A stretch of 64,000 nt of DNA from Dermatemys mawii (taxonomy: Eukaryota > Chordata > Testudines > Dermatemydidae), in NCBI GenBank assembly GCA_007922305.1, contig ML677374.1:11474689-11538688 (forward strand), given 5' to 3'. Of the stretch, positions 50,791 through 62,965 are shown in pieces. The first letter of the stretch is position 1. Each line of letters begins with the position of its first letter. The position numbers and the translations under genes were made by a program. The notes under the pieces were generated by a model. The model was not told where the DNA came from and searched no databases. It was given only the letters and a program-made list of their open reading frames with translations.

Positions 50791-50906
50791 CATGAGATGT
50801 AAATGTTCCTGTTATTTCTCTGCCTGTGTGCCCACGTGCAGTGGGCTTCATGAGATGTAAATGTTCCTGTTATTTCTCTGCCTGTGTGCCCACGTGCAGT
50901 GGGCTT
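50791..50906 (+). repeat. exact 58-bp tandem duplication in the LTR
   Basis: Units 50791-50848 and 50849-50906 look identical, each starting catgagatgtaaatgttcc and ending cgtgcagtgggctt. Position upstream of the polyadenylation signal suggests a duplicated U3 enhancer. Confidence 0.93.
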
Positions 50907-50999
50907 CACCTCGAGCATTGCTCCGATGCGTCGGGCTTTCCCCATCTCAGTGGCAGCAACGAAGGGAGCCCTCGTTGCGGGTGTGTCACTTTTGCCTTC

Positions 51000-51005
51000 A
51001 ATAAA
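51000..51005 (+). promoter_or_regulatory. LTR polyadenylation signal
   Basis: AATAAA followed by a T/G-rich tract (ctgtgtgtgtgcttcg), 67 bases before the end of the LTR, as expected for the R-U5 border. Confidence 0.7.
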
Positions 51006-52254
51006 CTCACTACTTCTGTTCAACAGCTGTGTGTGTGCTTCGTTCCTATGGGACACCGAGTATCCTGCAACACTCACCCAGCTCAGAGCCGGTCTAAATG
51101 ACATGGTGTTAAAAATCTTGGCAGCTGCCAGAGGTGACCACCATCACAAACAGTAGTAGATCTGTATCAGTGCTAGTGACAGTGGGACATCTTTGCTAAA
51201 GAACCCTAGTGTAGTCAAGGTTCTGTGTCATGTGAACATGAAGCCTCACTGAACTGAGGAGGCTCCACAGAGTAAAAAGCAAGAACTGACCTCCAGTTCA
51301 TCATCTTTGAATGAATAACCTCATCATGTAATTAAATATTTTATTTCGAGAGATGAGTCATGACAGAAAGACACACAAGTGTTGCTTCATATCGATCAAT
51401 TAACCATTGAAGCTAATTTCCAGATATACATCTTTCTGCACTACTCATCCATCGGCTCATGGTGTCACAATGAAAGCTGATTAACTGATGTCAAACTATT
51501 TAATCCGTGAAATAAATTAAATATGTAATACAATCATTCTGCACACCCTAGCCAAGGGACCTGCAGTGAGCAAATATCCTCTTTCAGTGCTGTCCTATCT
51601 GGTATATCAAAGGTACCCAAAGGGGTAGTCACAAAAAATTAAAATCCCCAGGTGTGATGTGACAACTAGAGTTTATATATTTTACTCAGGGTCAGTCAGA
51701 TGCCTCCTCCCCCATCTTAGGCTGTCAGAAAGGTTCACCAATGCAGCTAAAGTGTCACTTTGTTTTAAAGTGCTTGTAACAGAGTATCAATAAATGTTTA
51801 GTGAGGATGTTATCCGCCCATCTCCAACAGGAAAATGAAAGAGACAACATTTGTTTCTAACTGGTTGAAAAGTTGTCTCCAAAGAGATGAGATTGAAGAG
51901 ATATAGTCAGATAGGGACCCTGATCCAGCAAATCATTTAAGCCATTTTTCATTTTATTTTATTTAGGTAAAAATGACGCCTCTCCATGTGCTTTGGGCAC
52001 CCCCTGAGGTAACTTAAAAATACAGCTTAAGTGCAGCAGTACAATTTCAGCTAGCAATTCCACTGAAGCCAAATAACTTTAAAAACTCAAATCCTCCTCA
52101 AACAATTCCTCCTCCCAACCACTCCATTTTCAAATGCCTGGGAAAAAAGACGATTCTTACAAACATGCCTTTCACACAACATTCCAACATACCAGTTGAG
52201 TCCCCCTGTTTGCTTGTGCTCTGCACTCCCACACCTATTTTTTCTCATGTTGTT

Positions 52255-52330
52255 CTTAGATTATAAACTGTCTGGGGCAAGAACTATCTTTGTGAGTGAT
52301 CTCCCCTACCAAGTCTATGCTGCTGACAGA
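52255..52330 (+). repeat. ancient retroposon tail
   Basis: Contains ttataaactgtctggggcaa, related to the tails at 57810 and 61405. Confidence 0.35.
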
Positions 52331-53530
52331 GAATGAATCATTAGATGCTTCTGGTGGTTTAGAAGCAGGGAAGAATTAATTGATTTTGATAAAAATAGAA
52401 GAGACATGAAGTGTTTCCAATACGCAAACCAAATCTTTATTATTCTGACCAGGCATAGAAACATAACTGCCAAACTGCTGCCAGAAAGGTGCTTTTTTGC
52501 TTTGGTTCCATTCTATCTAGAAGTGATAAACACCATTAATCTCACCAAAAAAGAAAAACCAACAACAACTGACACCAGGTGATTCTCTGCCCAATTTTAC
52601 AAACTTAAGAGATTCAGATAGTTTGGATAAAGGTCAGGTGTTATCTGGACTGGATCTCTGAACATTTCTGAGTTATATCCACCATTAAATTACATTCTCC
52701 CAAATAACATCTCAGAAAGGATATTTTACTCAAAGTATCCCCGATTTATCTGAATTTTGGGGCAAAGGATCATACAGCTTTTACACTGCTGAAGTAAGAA
52801 AGAGTCTATGCCTACAACGCTAGATATCTGATCCACTCCCGCTAAAAAGCCAGAAATCAAATTCTCCAAGGACTCACAAAGTGTTGGTTTTCTTCATGAA
52901 GGTATAAAAAATTAATTTCCATAGCAAAATTATTCCTACACTAACACAGTTACAGTAGCTATATTCTTCTCCTCTTAAATTAGCAGTATATTTCATAACG
53001 AGACAGTAGGTTTCTCAGACAATAAAATACAATATAATCTGATACACAATCTTCATTTACAAAGCACCCAGTCAAACAGACAGCCCATGCACAGGGCAGC
53101 TAGGAAAAACATTTTGCTATACTTCAGCACAACTGAAAGCAAACATTAATTGGCTTGTATAAATATTTAGGGAATAAACTTCTTTGATTTAGAAGGACAG
53201 AGTTTGTAATAGAAAGTGCCTAAGAGTGCAAATGAACATTTACTGGCAAAGATTGTCCCAAGCCATAATTGTTGGATCCAAATTAAGAACTGAATTTCTC
53301 TAAAAGGTCAGGACTGTTCAAATTCTGAGGTTCAGTTCAGTCAGTTATAGAGATCAGGACTGGCTGAAAAGTTTGGATCAGTTCCAAACTTCTCCAAAGT
53401 CGGAGAATGTTAGTACCCAGGATTTTTGTTCGAACCCTGGTCTTGTTTTTACCAGAATTAAAAGCAGGACTTAGTAACAGAAAGCAACTCAGAGTGAGAA
53501 GACCAAAGAGACCTGGCTGGAAGAGAGAAG

Positions 53531-54035
53531 AGCCGCAGCCATGCCACTTGGAGCTAAGACCTCCATGGGTCTCATAAGCTAAGCAGGGAGACTAAACAAT
53601 ACTTTGATGGGAGACCATCAAGGAAACCTCAAGAAGTGGTGCTGGTAATTTAATTAGGGCTTTCTTCCTTCCAAGCTTGTACTGAAACAATTGCCCGCAG
53701 CAAGTAGTGTGCCTTCTTTCAAATGCACCTTACAACAATCACCGTGATCCCTTCTGGTCATTAAAGATGTAAGTTCCTTTCCCCCCCGTCCCACAAGAGG
53801 ATCGTTGTCCCAGCCAAATTCTGAATAAATTACATACCACCACCCTAAATTTTTCAAGTAGTTTCAAATGGAGATAGTATTCCTTTGTTCTTCCTAATTT
53901 CTTGTGTACTGTTGCTGGGTGGTTGAACAGCTGTTATACTGGTGGTGTGATGAAGTGATTCTTATAGATGGTCTATAGTTTGTAAAGCTCAGTGGGATGA
54001 CATATGCTGTAATAAGTCATTAAATCAGGATGTAC
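53531..54035 (+). repeat. 5S-rRNA-headed SINE with long LINE-type tail
   Basis: The head matches 5S rRNA in order: gccgcagccatgccact, then tctcataagctaagcaggga, then actttgatgggagaccatca and a gtggtgctgg end. The body has gtactgaaacaattgccc and ctggtcattaaagatg, and the tail is a L2/CR1-like stretch with gtttgtaaagctcagtggga. The head is diverged in the internal promoter, so it is a SINE copy, not a working 5S gene. AmnSINE-type relatives are likely. Confidence 0.75.
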
Positions 54036-54337
54036 AAGATACACGATTTGAAAGAAAGGATCTACATTTTACAGTCCATGCACTGATAATCTGAGGCCAC
54101 TGACAAGTAATGGAGTGACCTATACTGTATGATCAGATGACTGACTGTTCCAGGAACCTAGCTACTGTGTTTGGATCCATATGATTCAGAAAGTCCAATT
54201 GCAGGAAGCCCAAGAGAAAAGAGCATATTTCAGCAATCCAACCTATTTATAATGACTGTATGAACAAAGCTCACAGTACTGGCCAAGGTAAGAGACCTCC
54301 TTAACCTGGCAATATTGCTTAAACGCTATTCATTACC

Positions 54338-54353
54338 AAAAAAAAAAAAAAAA
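54338..54353. repeat. A16 homopolymer
   Basis: Sixteen A residues; could be a retroposon tail, but no upstream body is recognised. Confidence 0.8.
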
Positions 54354-54559
54354 GCTAATCAAGTGGTGGCATGAAATGCTCAACTAAAAGGAAACTCAGC
54401 CTCAAAAACAGCCAAGATCTGTATGGATTTTGCTGACATAAAACCCAAGGCATCCAAATGCAAACCGAGGAAGTTCACCTTAGTCAGCCTCTACCTAAGG
54501 CCAGCCCCCGAAAGATTCATTCTGAGTAGGACAGCCTTCTCTACCCAACTCTCTACACA

Positions 54560-54608
54560 ATTTTGAACCCCAATGTGGCCCTCGGGCCAAAAAGTTTGCC
54601 CACCTCTG
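54560..54608. repeat. right tip of a hAT MITE
   Basis: Reads gaaccccaatgtggccctcg then aaaaagtttgcccacctctg, the terminal part of the family at 55350-55822. The left part is lost. Confidence 0.7.
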
Positions 54609-55349
54609 CTCTAGTTTCTTCCTCATAGGGCTGGACAGCTCTTCATAATGGCTGGTTTGGTCTGTTTCACACTCTTCTCTGAAATATAAATCTGTTGGCT
54701 ACTTGTTGAGGCTCCAAGATGGGGGAGGAAAGCCCAACATAAGCAACTGAAACTGTGAATGATCCACTAACCTTGCTGTCTTATTGGGGTAAATTTTCAT
54801 CACACAGAGTTAGAACCCATGGCTCCCATTAACAGTGATTGAAACAGTGAGGTTAAACTGCCATGCTGAAGTTTTCTCCTGCAAAGCCTCTGGAATGAGA
54901 TATATATTATTCTATACTATCTAAAATGTTACACAGAGAGACTGTTTTTAATTATTTTATGTAAAGAAATCAAATGTATAACATTACAGTATTTTACATT
55001 ACAGACGATGTAACTAGTCTGATAACACCTAGACACAAGTTGAGTGCTTTACAGTTCAAAAAGGAAGACCAGGCTCTTGTCCCATGCAGCCTACAGTCTT
55101 CCACCCCTATTTAGCAAACATGTACAACTAGTAACCATATGCACATGACTAGTTCCAGCAATGTCCCAGATCTGCTCACATACCTGAGTGTTGGCACCTA
55201 ATCTTGATGAGTGGAGTTAACAAACAGTAGCAGGTACAGATAGAGAAGGTCATGAGGTTAAAGTGAGGAAGGCCATGGATTAAAGTACGTGGTTACCATG
55301 TTCAGGCATGTGCATATCTGAGCATTCATGTAAAAAACTTTCTCTAATG

Positions 55350-55822
55350 CAGAGATGGGCAAACTACGGTCCATGGGCCCGATTTGACCCATGAGCAGTT
55401 TTAAGCTGTCCTTGAGCTCCCTCTGGGGAGCGGGGTCTGGGGCTTGCCCCACTCCGGTGCTCCAGCTGCGGCTCTGAGGTTCGGGGGCTGCTCCGTGAGT
55501 AGGAGCCGGACAAGGGACACGCCAATGCTTCGGGGAGCTGCCTGAGGTAAGCACCTCTGGGAGCCTGCACCCCTGAGCCTCTTCCCATACCCCAACCCTC
55601 TGCCCCAGCCCTCATCCTCCTTTGGCTCTCTAAACCCCTCGATCCCAGCATGGAGCACCCTCCTGTACCCCAAACCTCTCATCCCCAACCCCACCCCAGA
55701 GCCCGCACCCCTAACCAGAGCCTTCACCTCCTCAACAGCCCAATTTTGTGAGCATTCATGGCCCGCCATACAATTTCTATTCCCCGATGTGGCCCTTAGG
55801 CCAAAAGGTTTGTCCACCCCTG
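55350..55822. mobile_element. complete hAT MITE with 7/8 target duplication
   Basis: Left tip CAGAGATGGGCAAACTAC, right tip GTTTGTCCACCCCTG. Flanks ctctaatg and ctctcatg differ at one base. The 473-base GC-rich interior gives spurious open frames up to 147 codons. No transposase. Confidence 0.88.
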
Positions 55823-56047
55823 CTCTCATGTAATAATCACACACTAGATTCTGACTCAGCTACTAGTGCAAGGAACTAAGACCCATCTTACACCCATATT
55901 GAGCTACCTGGAATTTAGGTCTAGGAGTAAGCATGACAACTTGCTTGCTTATTGCCCACCCAGAAGAGATGAGTGGAGATTACGTTACCTTTCCACCCTC
56001 TCCAAAGCCCCTTTACGATACCAAAGAGACATAGTGTGACTTTCATG

Positions 56048-56152
56048 GGGAATTGTGAGTTATTGCGGGGGGGAGATTGTATGGCCTGTGTTCTATAGAA
56101 GGTCAGACAAGGTGATTACAATGGTCCCTTTTGGCCTTGGAATCTATTAATA
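56048..56152 (+). repeat. CR1 LINE 3' tail
   Basis: Contains agaaggtcagacaaggtgat, then tggtcccttttggccttgga, the typical CR1 3' end. Confidence 0.65.
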
Positions 56153-57559
56153 TGCTCTCATAAAAAAAAAATCAGGCTAACAGATTTTGATTTTTTTTGT
56201 GAAGTTCTGTCCAAGTGGTGAACAGAAATTATTCTGCATATTTTCCTCCCACAGAATCTATTATTTTCAGGTCAAATTTTCTCAGGAGAAGTTGTTTATT
56301 TAAAAAATCCACATAGGGTTTCCCACACTTTTTTGTAAACTATTTCTTTTGTTTGCAAGTGAGACAATTATGGGGGGTGGGGGAGAAAGAGGGAAGGGAG
56401 AGAAAATCACCTCACATACTACACAGGCATTTGTTTTTAATCTGGCATGAAAGGAAATGCCACATTTTAGTGCACGCATTATAAAAACCAAAATCCAACT
56501 CACCACATTCCCTTTGTTATGTGAATGGGCACACATGGTACATTCTTGTTCACACCAAGCCAAGCTATATTTCCATAACAGAGCCTTTGTAACCACAAAA
56601 AGAAAAAGTGCAGAGAACCCCACAAAGTCCACTGGAGTTCTCACCATGCAGATCTAATTTAGCTACAAAGCCCCTAAGATACCTTGAATTTTACAAGGGG
56701 AATCAGCATATATTTCTACTTGAAGTTTCTGCACAAGGCTAACATAGCCATGTTCCATATCATCCCCCCAGGTCTACAGTTCAACACTCCTCATTAAAAT
56801 GCTAGTTACTCTGGACTCTGTATCTCCAACAATGGGCAGTCTGAAAAGAAATAAGAGCATCTCAGTGCAAATATGTAATTGTTATGCCAATTTCTCTGCA
56901 GAGAGAGAAACTTTGGGTCCAATATATGAATTTTCTGCAACCACCTACATGTTTTTTCCTGCTAATTATCCCTTACTGAGCTATGGACTTGCTACTTTTT
57001 AAGGTCAAGAAAATCTATTTTACAGGGTTTTGCTCAGTACATTTAATCTTTTATATAGGCTTTTCTCTGGCTGTTCTTGGACACCATTCTCACTTGGAGA
57101 CGTAACCATTTGTTGATGGTTCACCAGTGGGAATTTGATCCATTCGGATACGCAGGGCACCCTAAAAAGTATTTTTGCTCCTTCAACTTTTTCTCATTTG
57201 TTTGTACTTGTAAATAAGTCAAAAGGGTGAAATGGTAAGACTTGTAATCTCGGAGGGCACTTATAAGAGATACAATTCAGTAACAGGAGAGGAACATTTT
57301 GTACTGTGATTCCTCTTCCCCTTAGCTCGCTCCCTCTCACACACACAGTATGAAATGCGTACTAACCATATAGGATCCAAAATGAAGATTATTAATGAAT
57401 CAAGATGTGATATGTAATAAAAATATACTAGTAATGAAACAGTACCTGGGTGTATGCATACCAGCACCCCTGGTAGTACAAAATCACAACTGCTCAACTG
57501 GATCATCATCTCTATACAGCTTACAGTGAAGGTAGAGTGTCATATAGCTCAAGTACTAG

Positions 57560-57640
57560 GAGCCGGAGCTTTGGAGTCAGTGAGACTACTCACATGTTTA
57601 AAGTTAAGCATGTGTATATTTGCAAGAGGTTCAGCATTTG
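57560..57640. repeat. half of a palindromic MITE
   Basis: Contains actactcacatgtttaaagt followed by taagcatgtgtatatttgc, the right half of the family at 43452. Confidence 0.45.
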
Positions 57641-57809
57641 CCCTACTGTCAATGCAAAATTATGAATGGTTAAACCATACAACAGAATGATAATATGAAA
57701 TTCCTAGAAGGCCACAGATTTGTGCCTGATAAAAGGTTCTAAGTGCCTTAAGACATAATTAATGTTCAAGGAACCCCTATAAGGAAGCTAAATATATTAC
57801 TTAGATTTA

Positions 57810-57935
57810 AAATTCTTTGAGGCAGGGACCATCTTCTTGTTCTGCATTTATACAGCAATTAGCATACTGGGCTTCTGGTCCATGTTTGGAACCCTAGTTG
57901 TATGCTGCTGCAATACAAATAAATAAGAACAAATT
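57810..57935 (+). repeat. ancient retroposon tail
   Basis: Contains ttctttgaggcagggaccat, ttgttctgcatttatacagc and ends caatacaaataaataag. Confidence 0.5.
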
Positions 57936-57939
57936 ATAC

Positions 57940-58070
57940 CCATTTTTCTGGTGGTCAAACAGAAGCTGAATAACTTGTCCAAGGTCATTCAACCAGAAAA
58001 TGTAATGTGTAGAAACAGAACTCAAGAGGACTGTCTCCAACTCTTCTGATCAAATCATTAAACCACACAT
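57940..58070 (-). repeat. MIR SINE remnant
   Basis: The plus strand reads ataacttgtccaaggtcatt and agaaacagaactcaagagga, a reversed MIR. Confidence 0.5.
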
Positions 58071-59866
58071 ATAATTCATGAAATCTAAAAAGTGTACTAC
58101 ATCCAGAATAAAAACCTGGGTGATTGGACTTCATGTAATCTTACATACACGAAAAATGTCCTGAATGTATAATGTTATAATTTGGTGGCAATGCTTCTAC
58201 TTAAGATATTCTCTCTTCCAAACTAGACTTCATTTTGGGGCACAATCCATGGCTTTTTCCTGTGGTTATCTTTGTAAATTGCTGCATTTTAAGGTGAGGT
58301 AATATACTACAACACAGAGTAGTTCTAGTCTCCTTGAACATTTAATCCCCAGTTATTTTGCTAAGCCAAATTTGTTTACATGATATAGAGCAGCCCCTTG
58401 ATCTTAGAACATGTCCTCCACAACTCAACTACTGTTCCATAGGACTCAAAACAGTTCAAATTCCTAAACAGATGCTGCAGGGCATTATCTACATGAATCT
58501 AAACAAATGTATGGAGACTAAATCTCATCTTTGAGTAGATAATTTATAGGGATTCAGCCCACTCTACCAAATAATGCCTAAACTGGCCAATACCTGGCTT
58601 GAAAGAGCTGTGCCTTCTATTTATTCCTTATTGATATTAGCCTAAAGAAACATCGTTTCCTATTATTTCTTTATTTGTATGTGATTTATTTATCAGTTGA
58701 GACATAATTCATGCTGCAGATGTAGGTCAGGAGAAAAGTCAGAGTGGTACAAATTTGCTTATGTAGGAGATACTGCCTTCCTACAATGCCTAGCAGCTCC
58801 TCAGATCTGCAATTCAAAGGGAATAACAAATGACCGCGAGTAAGCAAGGAAACAAAAGAGGAGGCAGCCAGCAGCTCTACCAACAGGTGTTTTAGACTTG
58901 ATTTTTTGTTTTTTATGATATATTCTTAGACCAGCATGTACAAACCAAACTATTTTTAAGCATCTGGAAAATCCACTCATAGGAGCAAGGTCAGAAGTAA
59001 GGCATCTGTAACAGCTTCTCTAGAAGGGTCATTGTGACTTTTATTCTTGCTGTGATAGAATAAAGGGCTTCTTTAATCCTGACATGACAACCTAATGGAA
59101 AGCTTGTCTTTCCACTTTAACCACTGCTGGCTTTTATGATAACTACTATTCAATGGTTCATCTTCTGCTATTTCATATTCTTTACAAGCTTCCTTCACTT
59201 TGTTCAGGTGGCTTACCATGTTTGTCCTACTGCCTCTCCACACAATACTACACATGCATTTTTCTGTGATTTGCTATCTATCCTTTCCTTTTGCTTCACT
59301 TTCTTATGGCTGTTGTGTGCCTATGTTTCAACTACATGTACCATGACCGGCAACACACCTTAAGTACCTTGGGCCAATCCTGGAGCTGCTGCATGTGCAA
59401 TACTTCTGCTGAAGTCAACATGAGTTGTGCCCATGCAGTATTGCCAGGATGGGGCAGCTTTATATTTTTTTAAACACAGAATGCGGTACTGGGGTTCATT
59501 CTCCTTATTTTTCAAGTTCCTTTTTTGGTTTTTGATTCCTGGTTTGAATCCTCACATGAGAGTTGGTTAAGGCAACCAAAGGCATTAAACCTCTTCTTCT
59601 TTTATCAAGGTTACATCCAACACGATTTTATTCTCCTGTATATTCATTGTAACTCCACCTTCTTATTCATTTCTCAGCTCTTTGGTAGAAATGAGCTTAA
59701 CTCCAAAAATGCAGACCTATATCAGCATTTCAAACATCCTGGTGTTCAGGCCCACTCAGACTCAGGGTGTTGGGTATCTAGATGATAAATCATGGGTGAA
59801 ACCATCAGACTAGGAAACAGAAGGGAGTGTTTAAATCTGGGGTTTGACCTGCATCTGCTTTGTATA

Positions 59867-59967
59867 GGGTGACCAGATAGCAAGTGTGAAAAATCGGGAT
59901 GGGAGGGATGGGGGTAATTAGCACCTATATAAGAAAAAGCCCCAAATTTCAGGACATCTGGTCACCC
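59867..59967. mobile_element. Tc1/mariner-type MITE with TA duplication
   Basis: Tips GGGTGACCAGATAG and CATCTGGTCACCC, each flanked by TA. 101 bases with an internal A-rich/G-rich core; a common amniote family. No coding capacity. Confidence 0.85.
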
Positions 59968-61404
59968 TAGCTTTGCAGTATTTGGGAAGGTGAAGCAAAG
60001 ACTGATAGCATCTATAACCTTGATGTGACAAGGTATCCTTAAGTGACAATGACTCCCTCTTACAATCAACCATTACCTTAGACAAATAGAAAATCATTAT
60101 TTTGAGTAGCCCATGTGCTAAATGCCTCTCAAAAACAAGTCAAGACATGGCTCTTGCTCTGAAGAGTGTTCACCCTAAATTCAACATATATTATATGAGG
60201 TCACCTCAGTATTTGCCATCAGTTTCTATAGTTTCTTATGCAAACTAAAACAAATGCCTAAAATATTGAGCTAATGTTAATTAGGCTACATCTGCACTTG
60301 GAGTTAGGGGTATAATTCGCAGCTGGAACAGAAATGCTCATGCTTGCTCTCATCATGTTAGTGCCCCAACAATAGTACCCACAGGTTCTGATGCACTTGG
60401 ATTTACTCTGCTTTGAAACAGGAGTAGGTCAGTGCACATGAGGGAACTTTTAGTGTGTGGGAATAGGCTTCCCATAGACAGTTATTGGATAGCATACTAG
60501 TGCACAGCAGATTTACACTGTGGCTTGCTGCACATTAACTGTTGGTCTAGGCGAGCCCAAAATCAAAAGGCAATTTGGCCAGGATGACTACTGTAGATCA
60601 ATTTAGGGATGAATGTGGCCATTATAACATAGCGAAACCAATTTGATTTCAGACATATGAACCCTGTCTCCATTGCACCTAACCTACTTTTTATTCATCA
60701 TCACACCTTGAAGCTGCAAATCAGATCAAACAGTCCCCAGCTTCTATTACTAGCAGGTAAACAACACCATAAACCATAGTTTTCAGTATGTGCATAGACA
60801 TATATAAACATATATTAGTAAAAATAGTAAATATGTTTTTTCCTTGAAAGCTCTAAGCACATTCTTGTATGGCTCTAGTTACAATGCTGGCAATCAAGAA
60901 GCACTTTAATATGATTTAGTATTTAAAACGTTGCAATTTTTAAAGGTCAGATTTCTAAAAGGATAAATTTAAAAGGACAATGTCAAGTCCGTTAGGCCAA
61001 GCAATTGAACATATTTTTGAATTTGTACATTATTGTAGGAAACACGGTCTCCATTCCCATGGGGTCTGTTATACACTTTTAAAATTGATCTTCCCAGAGC
61101 AGACTCATTTGAAAGCGAGAAAATTAGCACATCCTGCATATTAACAAAGAAAGAATTACACATTAAGGCCCTTACCCTGCAACTGGATGCATACAGGCAG
61201 ATCCCTTACACCTGAACAAGTCTGACTGAAATTAACAGGTTTCAACCAGACACCAGAGTCCACCTGCACAGATGTGACTGCCAACTTGGGTACTGTGGTA
61301 TCAGAAGGGATTTAATACATTGGGGTTTTTTTTTTAAGGTTCTAGAGCAAATTCTGCATTTTCTGGATTGATGGATTAGTCTAATTAGCTATTAGTTGAC
61401 TAAT

Positions 61405-61535
61405 TAGATTGTAAGTTCCTTGGGGCAAGAGGTGTTTTATTATGTGTTTGTACAGTGCCTAACAATTTAGGTATCTTGGTACGTGATTGGGTTTCCTAAG
61501 CACTCTTCCAATACAAATAATAATAAATACAAAAT
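61405..61535 (+). repeat. ancient retroposon tail
   Basis: Contains attgtaagttccttggggca, tttgtacagtgcctaacaat and a taataataaata end. Confidence 0.5.
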
Positions 61536-61609
61536 GTTTAGGGACTATGGGACAATTCATAGAATAAGATGTTGCTAATCAGTGTAAAAGTACCAGAATC
61601 GGACCTTTA

Positions 61610-61725
61610 GGAACAAGGGCTGTCTCCTTTATTGTGAGTAAAATGTCTCTCTCAATGGGGAATTGATCCCTGACTGGGACTTCTATGTGCTACTTCAGTA
61701 CAAATACATAAATAATGATGCCAAT
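61610..61725 (+). repeat. ancient retroposon tail, second copy
   Basis: Contains aggaacaagggctgtctcct and ends agtacaaatacataaataat; a diverged second copy next to 61405-61535. Confidence 0.35.
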
Positions 61726-62965
61726 AAAGAATACTGGAGTGAACTCTAAACTGTACAGAAGCTGATAACTGATCAATATATTTCTGGCTTCAAGCATTTA
61801 ACAGACTTGAACTGACACTTCTTTTTAAGTGAACTTTTTAAGTGAACTTCTTTTCAAGATTTCCAAATGTACATCTCCAGCCAACAGTTGGCTACAGCTC
61901 CATTGACCTGTTTTTAAAAAATGAATGAGTCTCTACTCTTGAGCTGGGGAAAAAACAGCTGTTCCTCATTTGGAATAGAAAACAATATCTTCAAGTCTAT
62001 GTCCTTTCTGTCCCACATTACTATTTCCCAATAGCCAGGACTCCAGGAAATACCAGAATTATATTCTTAATAACTTGTGAGAAGTGTATTTCTTGGCATT
62101 CTATTAAGAGACTATTGGTGAATACTTGGGGTAAGCAGTCCTCCTATTTAAAAAAATGAAAGCTAGCAAATACAAACAAAAATATTTGTAATAAGGCTGT
62201 GGTTTTTTAAAGCCAACATTTCAAAGACTCTATTATTTGAATAAAAAGTTCTTTAGGGCATTTTCAAGGCAATTGAAATCTTTCCCTTAAAAATCTTACA
62301 GAAACGATACATTACTTTAATGCAGTTCCATGTATGTGGCATGTTTGCCAGTAGTATGAAGAATGCATGACTGCAGTGCAAAACCTTCAGCATCTATACT
62401 GAAAAAATTGATTGCATAAACTTTCTGCACGTAACAGGGTAGGATAAATGCTTTCCATTTGCATTTATAAATCTGAGTTCAGCACTAATTATTGCATTTG
62501 CTGTTGAGGAGATTACACAGATATAACCGATTGCAGAAATTGACTCACTGTTTGTAAAAAGAACTCCCTATTGTGCATGTCTCTGGTTAAAACTGCCAGT
62601 GTGAATTTGCTATTAATTTATAGGCTAATCAAATAAAGTAACGTGCAGCTGCAAATCATTGCAAGTATACAAGGTCTGGCGCTACAGAATCGTAGACCTT
62701 TAAAAATAAAGTACTACATGGCATTTGCTGCTATTGTCAAGAGCTCAACTCCTGAGATCCTTGCTGAGTTTTCATTTAATCCTGAGTAATGGCTATGTAA
62801 AAATTCAGGAAAGTCCTCCTTGAGATTTGGCACAACTTATGTATTTCAGTGTTGTGACTAGTGTAGTTATTGTTTTTCAATCCAAAATAGCTCTATTATG
62901 TTTTTACATTAACACATCATTAACATATATCACTTTTACATTAAGTCTGAAAAAAAATAGACTAA

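Larger units (their letters stand above)
50453..51072 (+). mobile_element. solo retroviral-type LTR with 5-bp duplication
   Basis: The block starts TGTAAGGG and ends CCTGCAACA, flanked on both sides by exact ctcac (50448-50452 and 51073-51077). It is 620 bases long. A polyadenylation signal AATAAA lies at 51000-51005. The presumed U3 holds four loose copies of an actcc(t/a)gg unit (from 50509) and an exact 58-base tandem duplication (50791-50906). No gag, pol or env sequence adjoins it, so it is a recombination-derived solo LTR of an endogenous retrovirus. Class is unresolved. It runs antisense to GALNT17. Confidence 0.85.

Noticed and set aside
50791..50906. CRISPR-like direct repeat
   Set aside because: Only two adjacent units without spacers, in a vertebrate LTR.
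50775..51104. Open frames over the duplicated LTR part
   Set aside because: They repeat because the DNA is duplicated; they are in an LTR and include no viral gene.
53531..53650. Functional 5S rRNA gene
   Set aside because: Internal promoter and mid-region are diverged and it continues into a SINE body.
55401..55844. 147-codon minus-strand frame
   Set aside because: It lies inside a non-autonomous hAT element with a Pro/Arg/Gly-rich translation of no known family.
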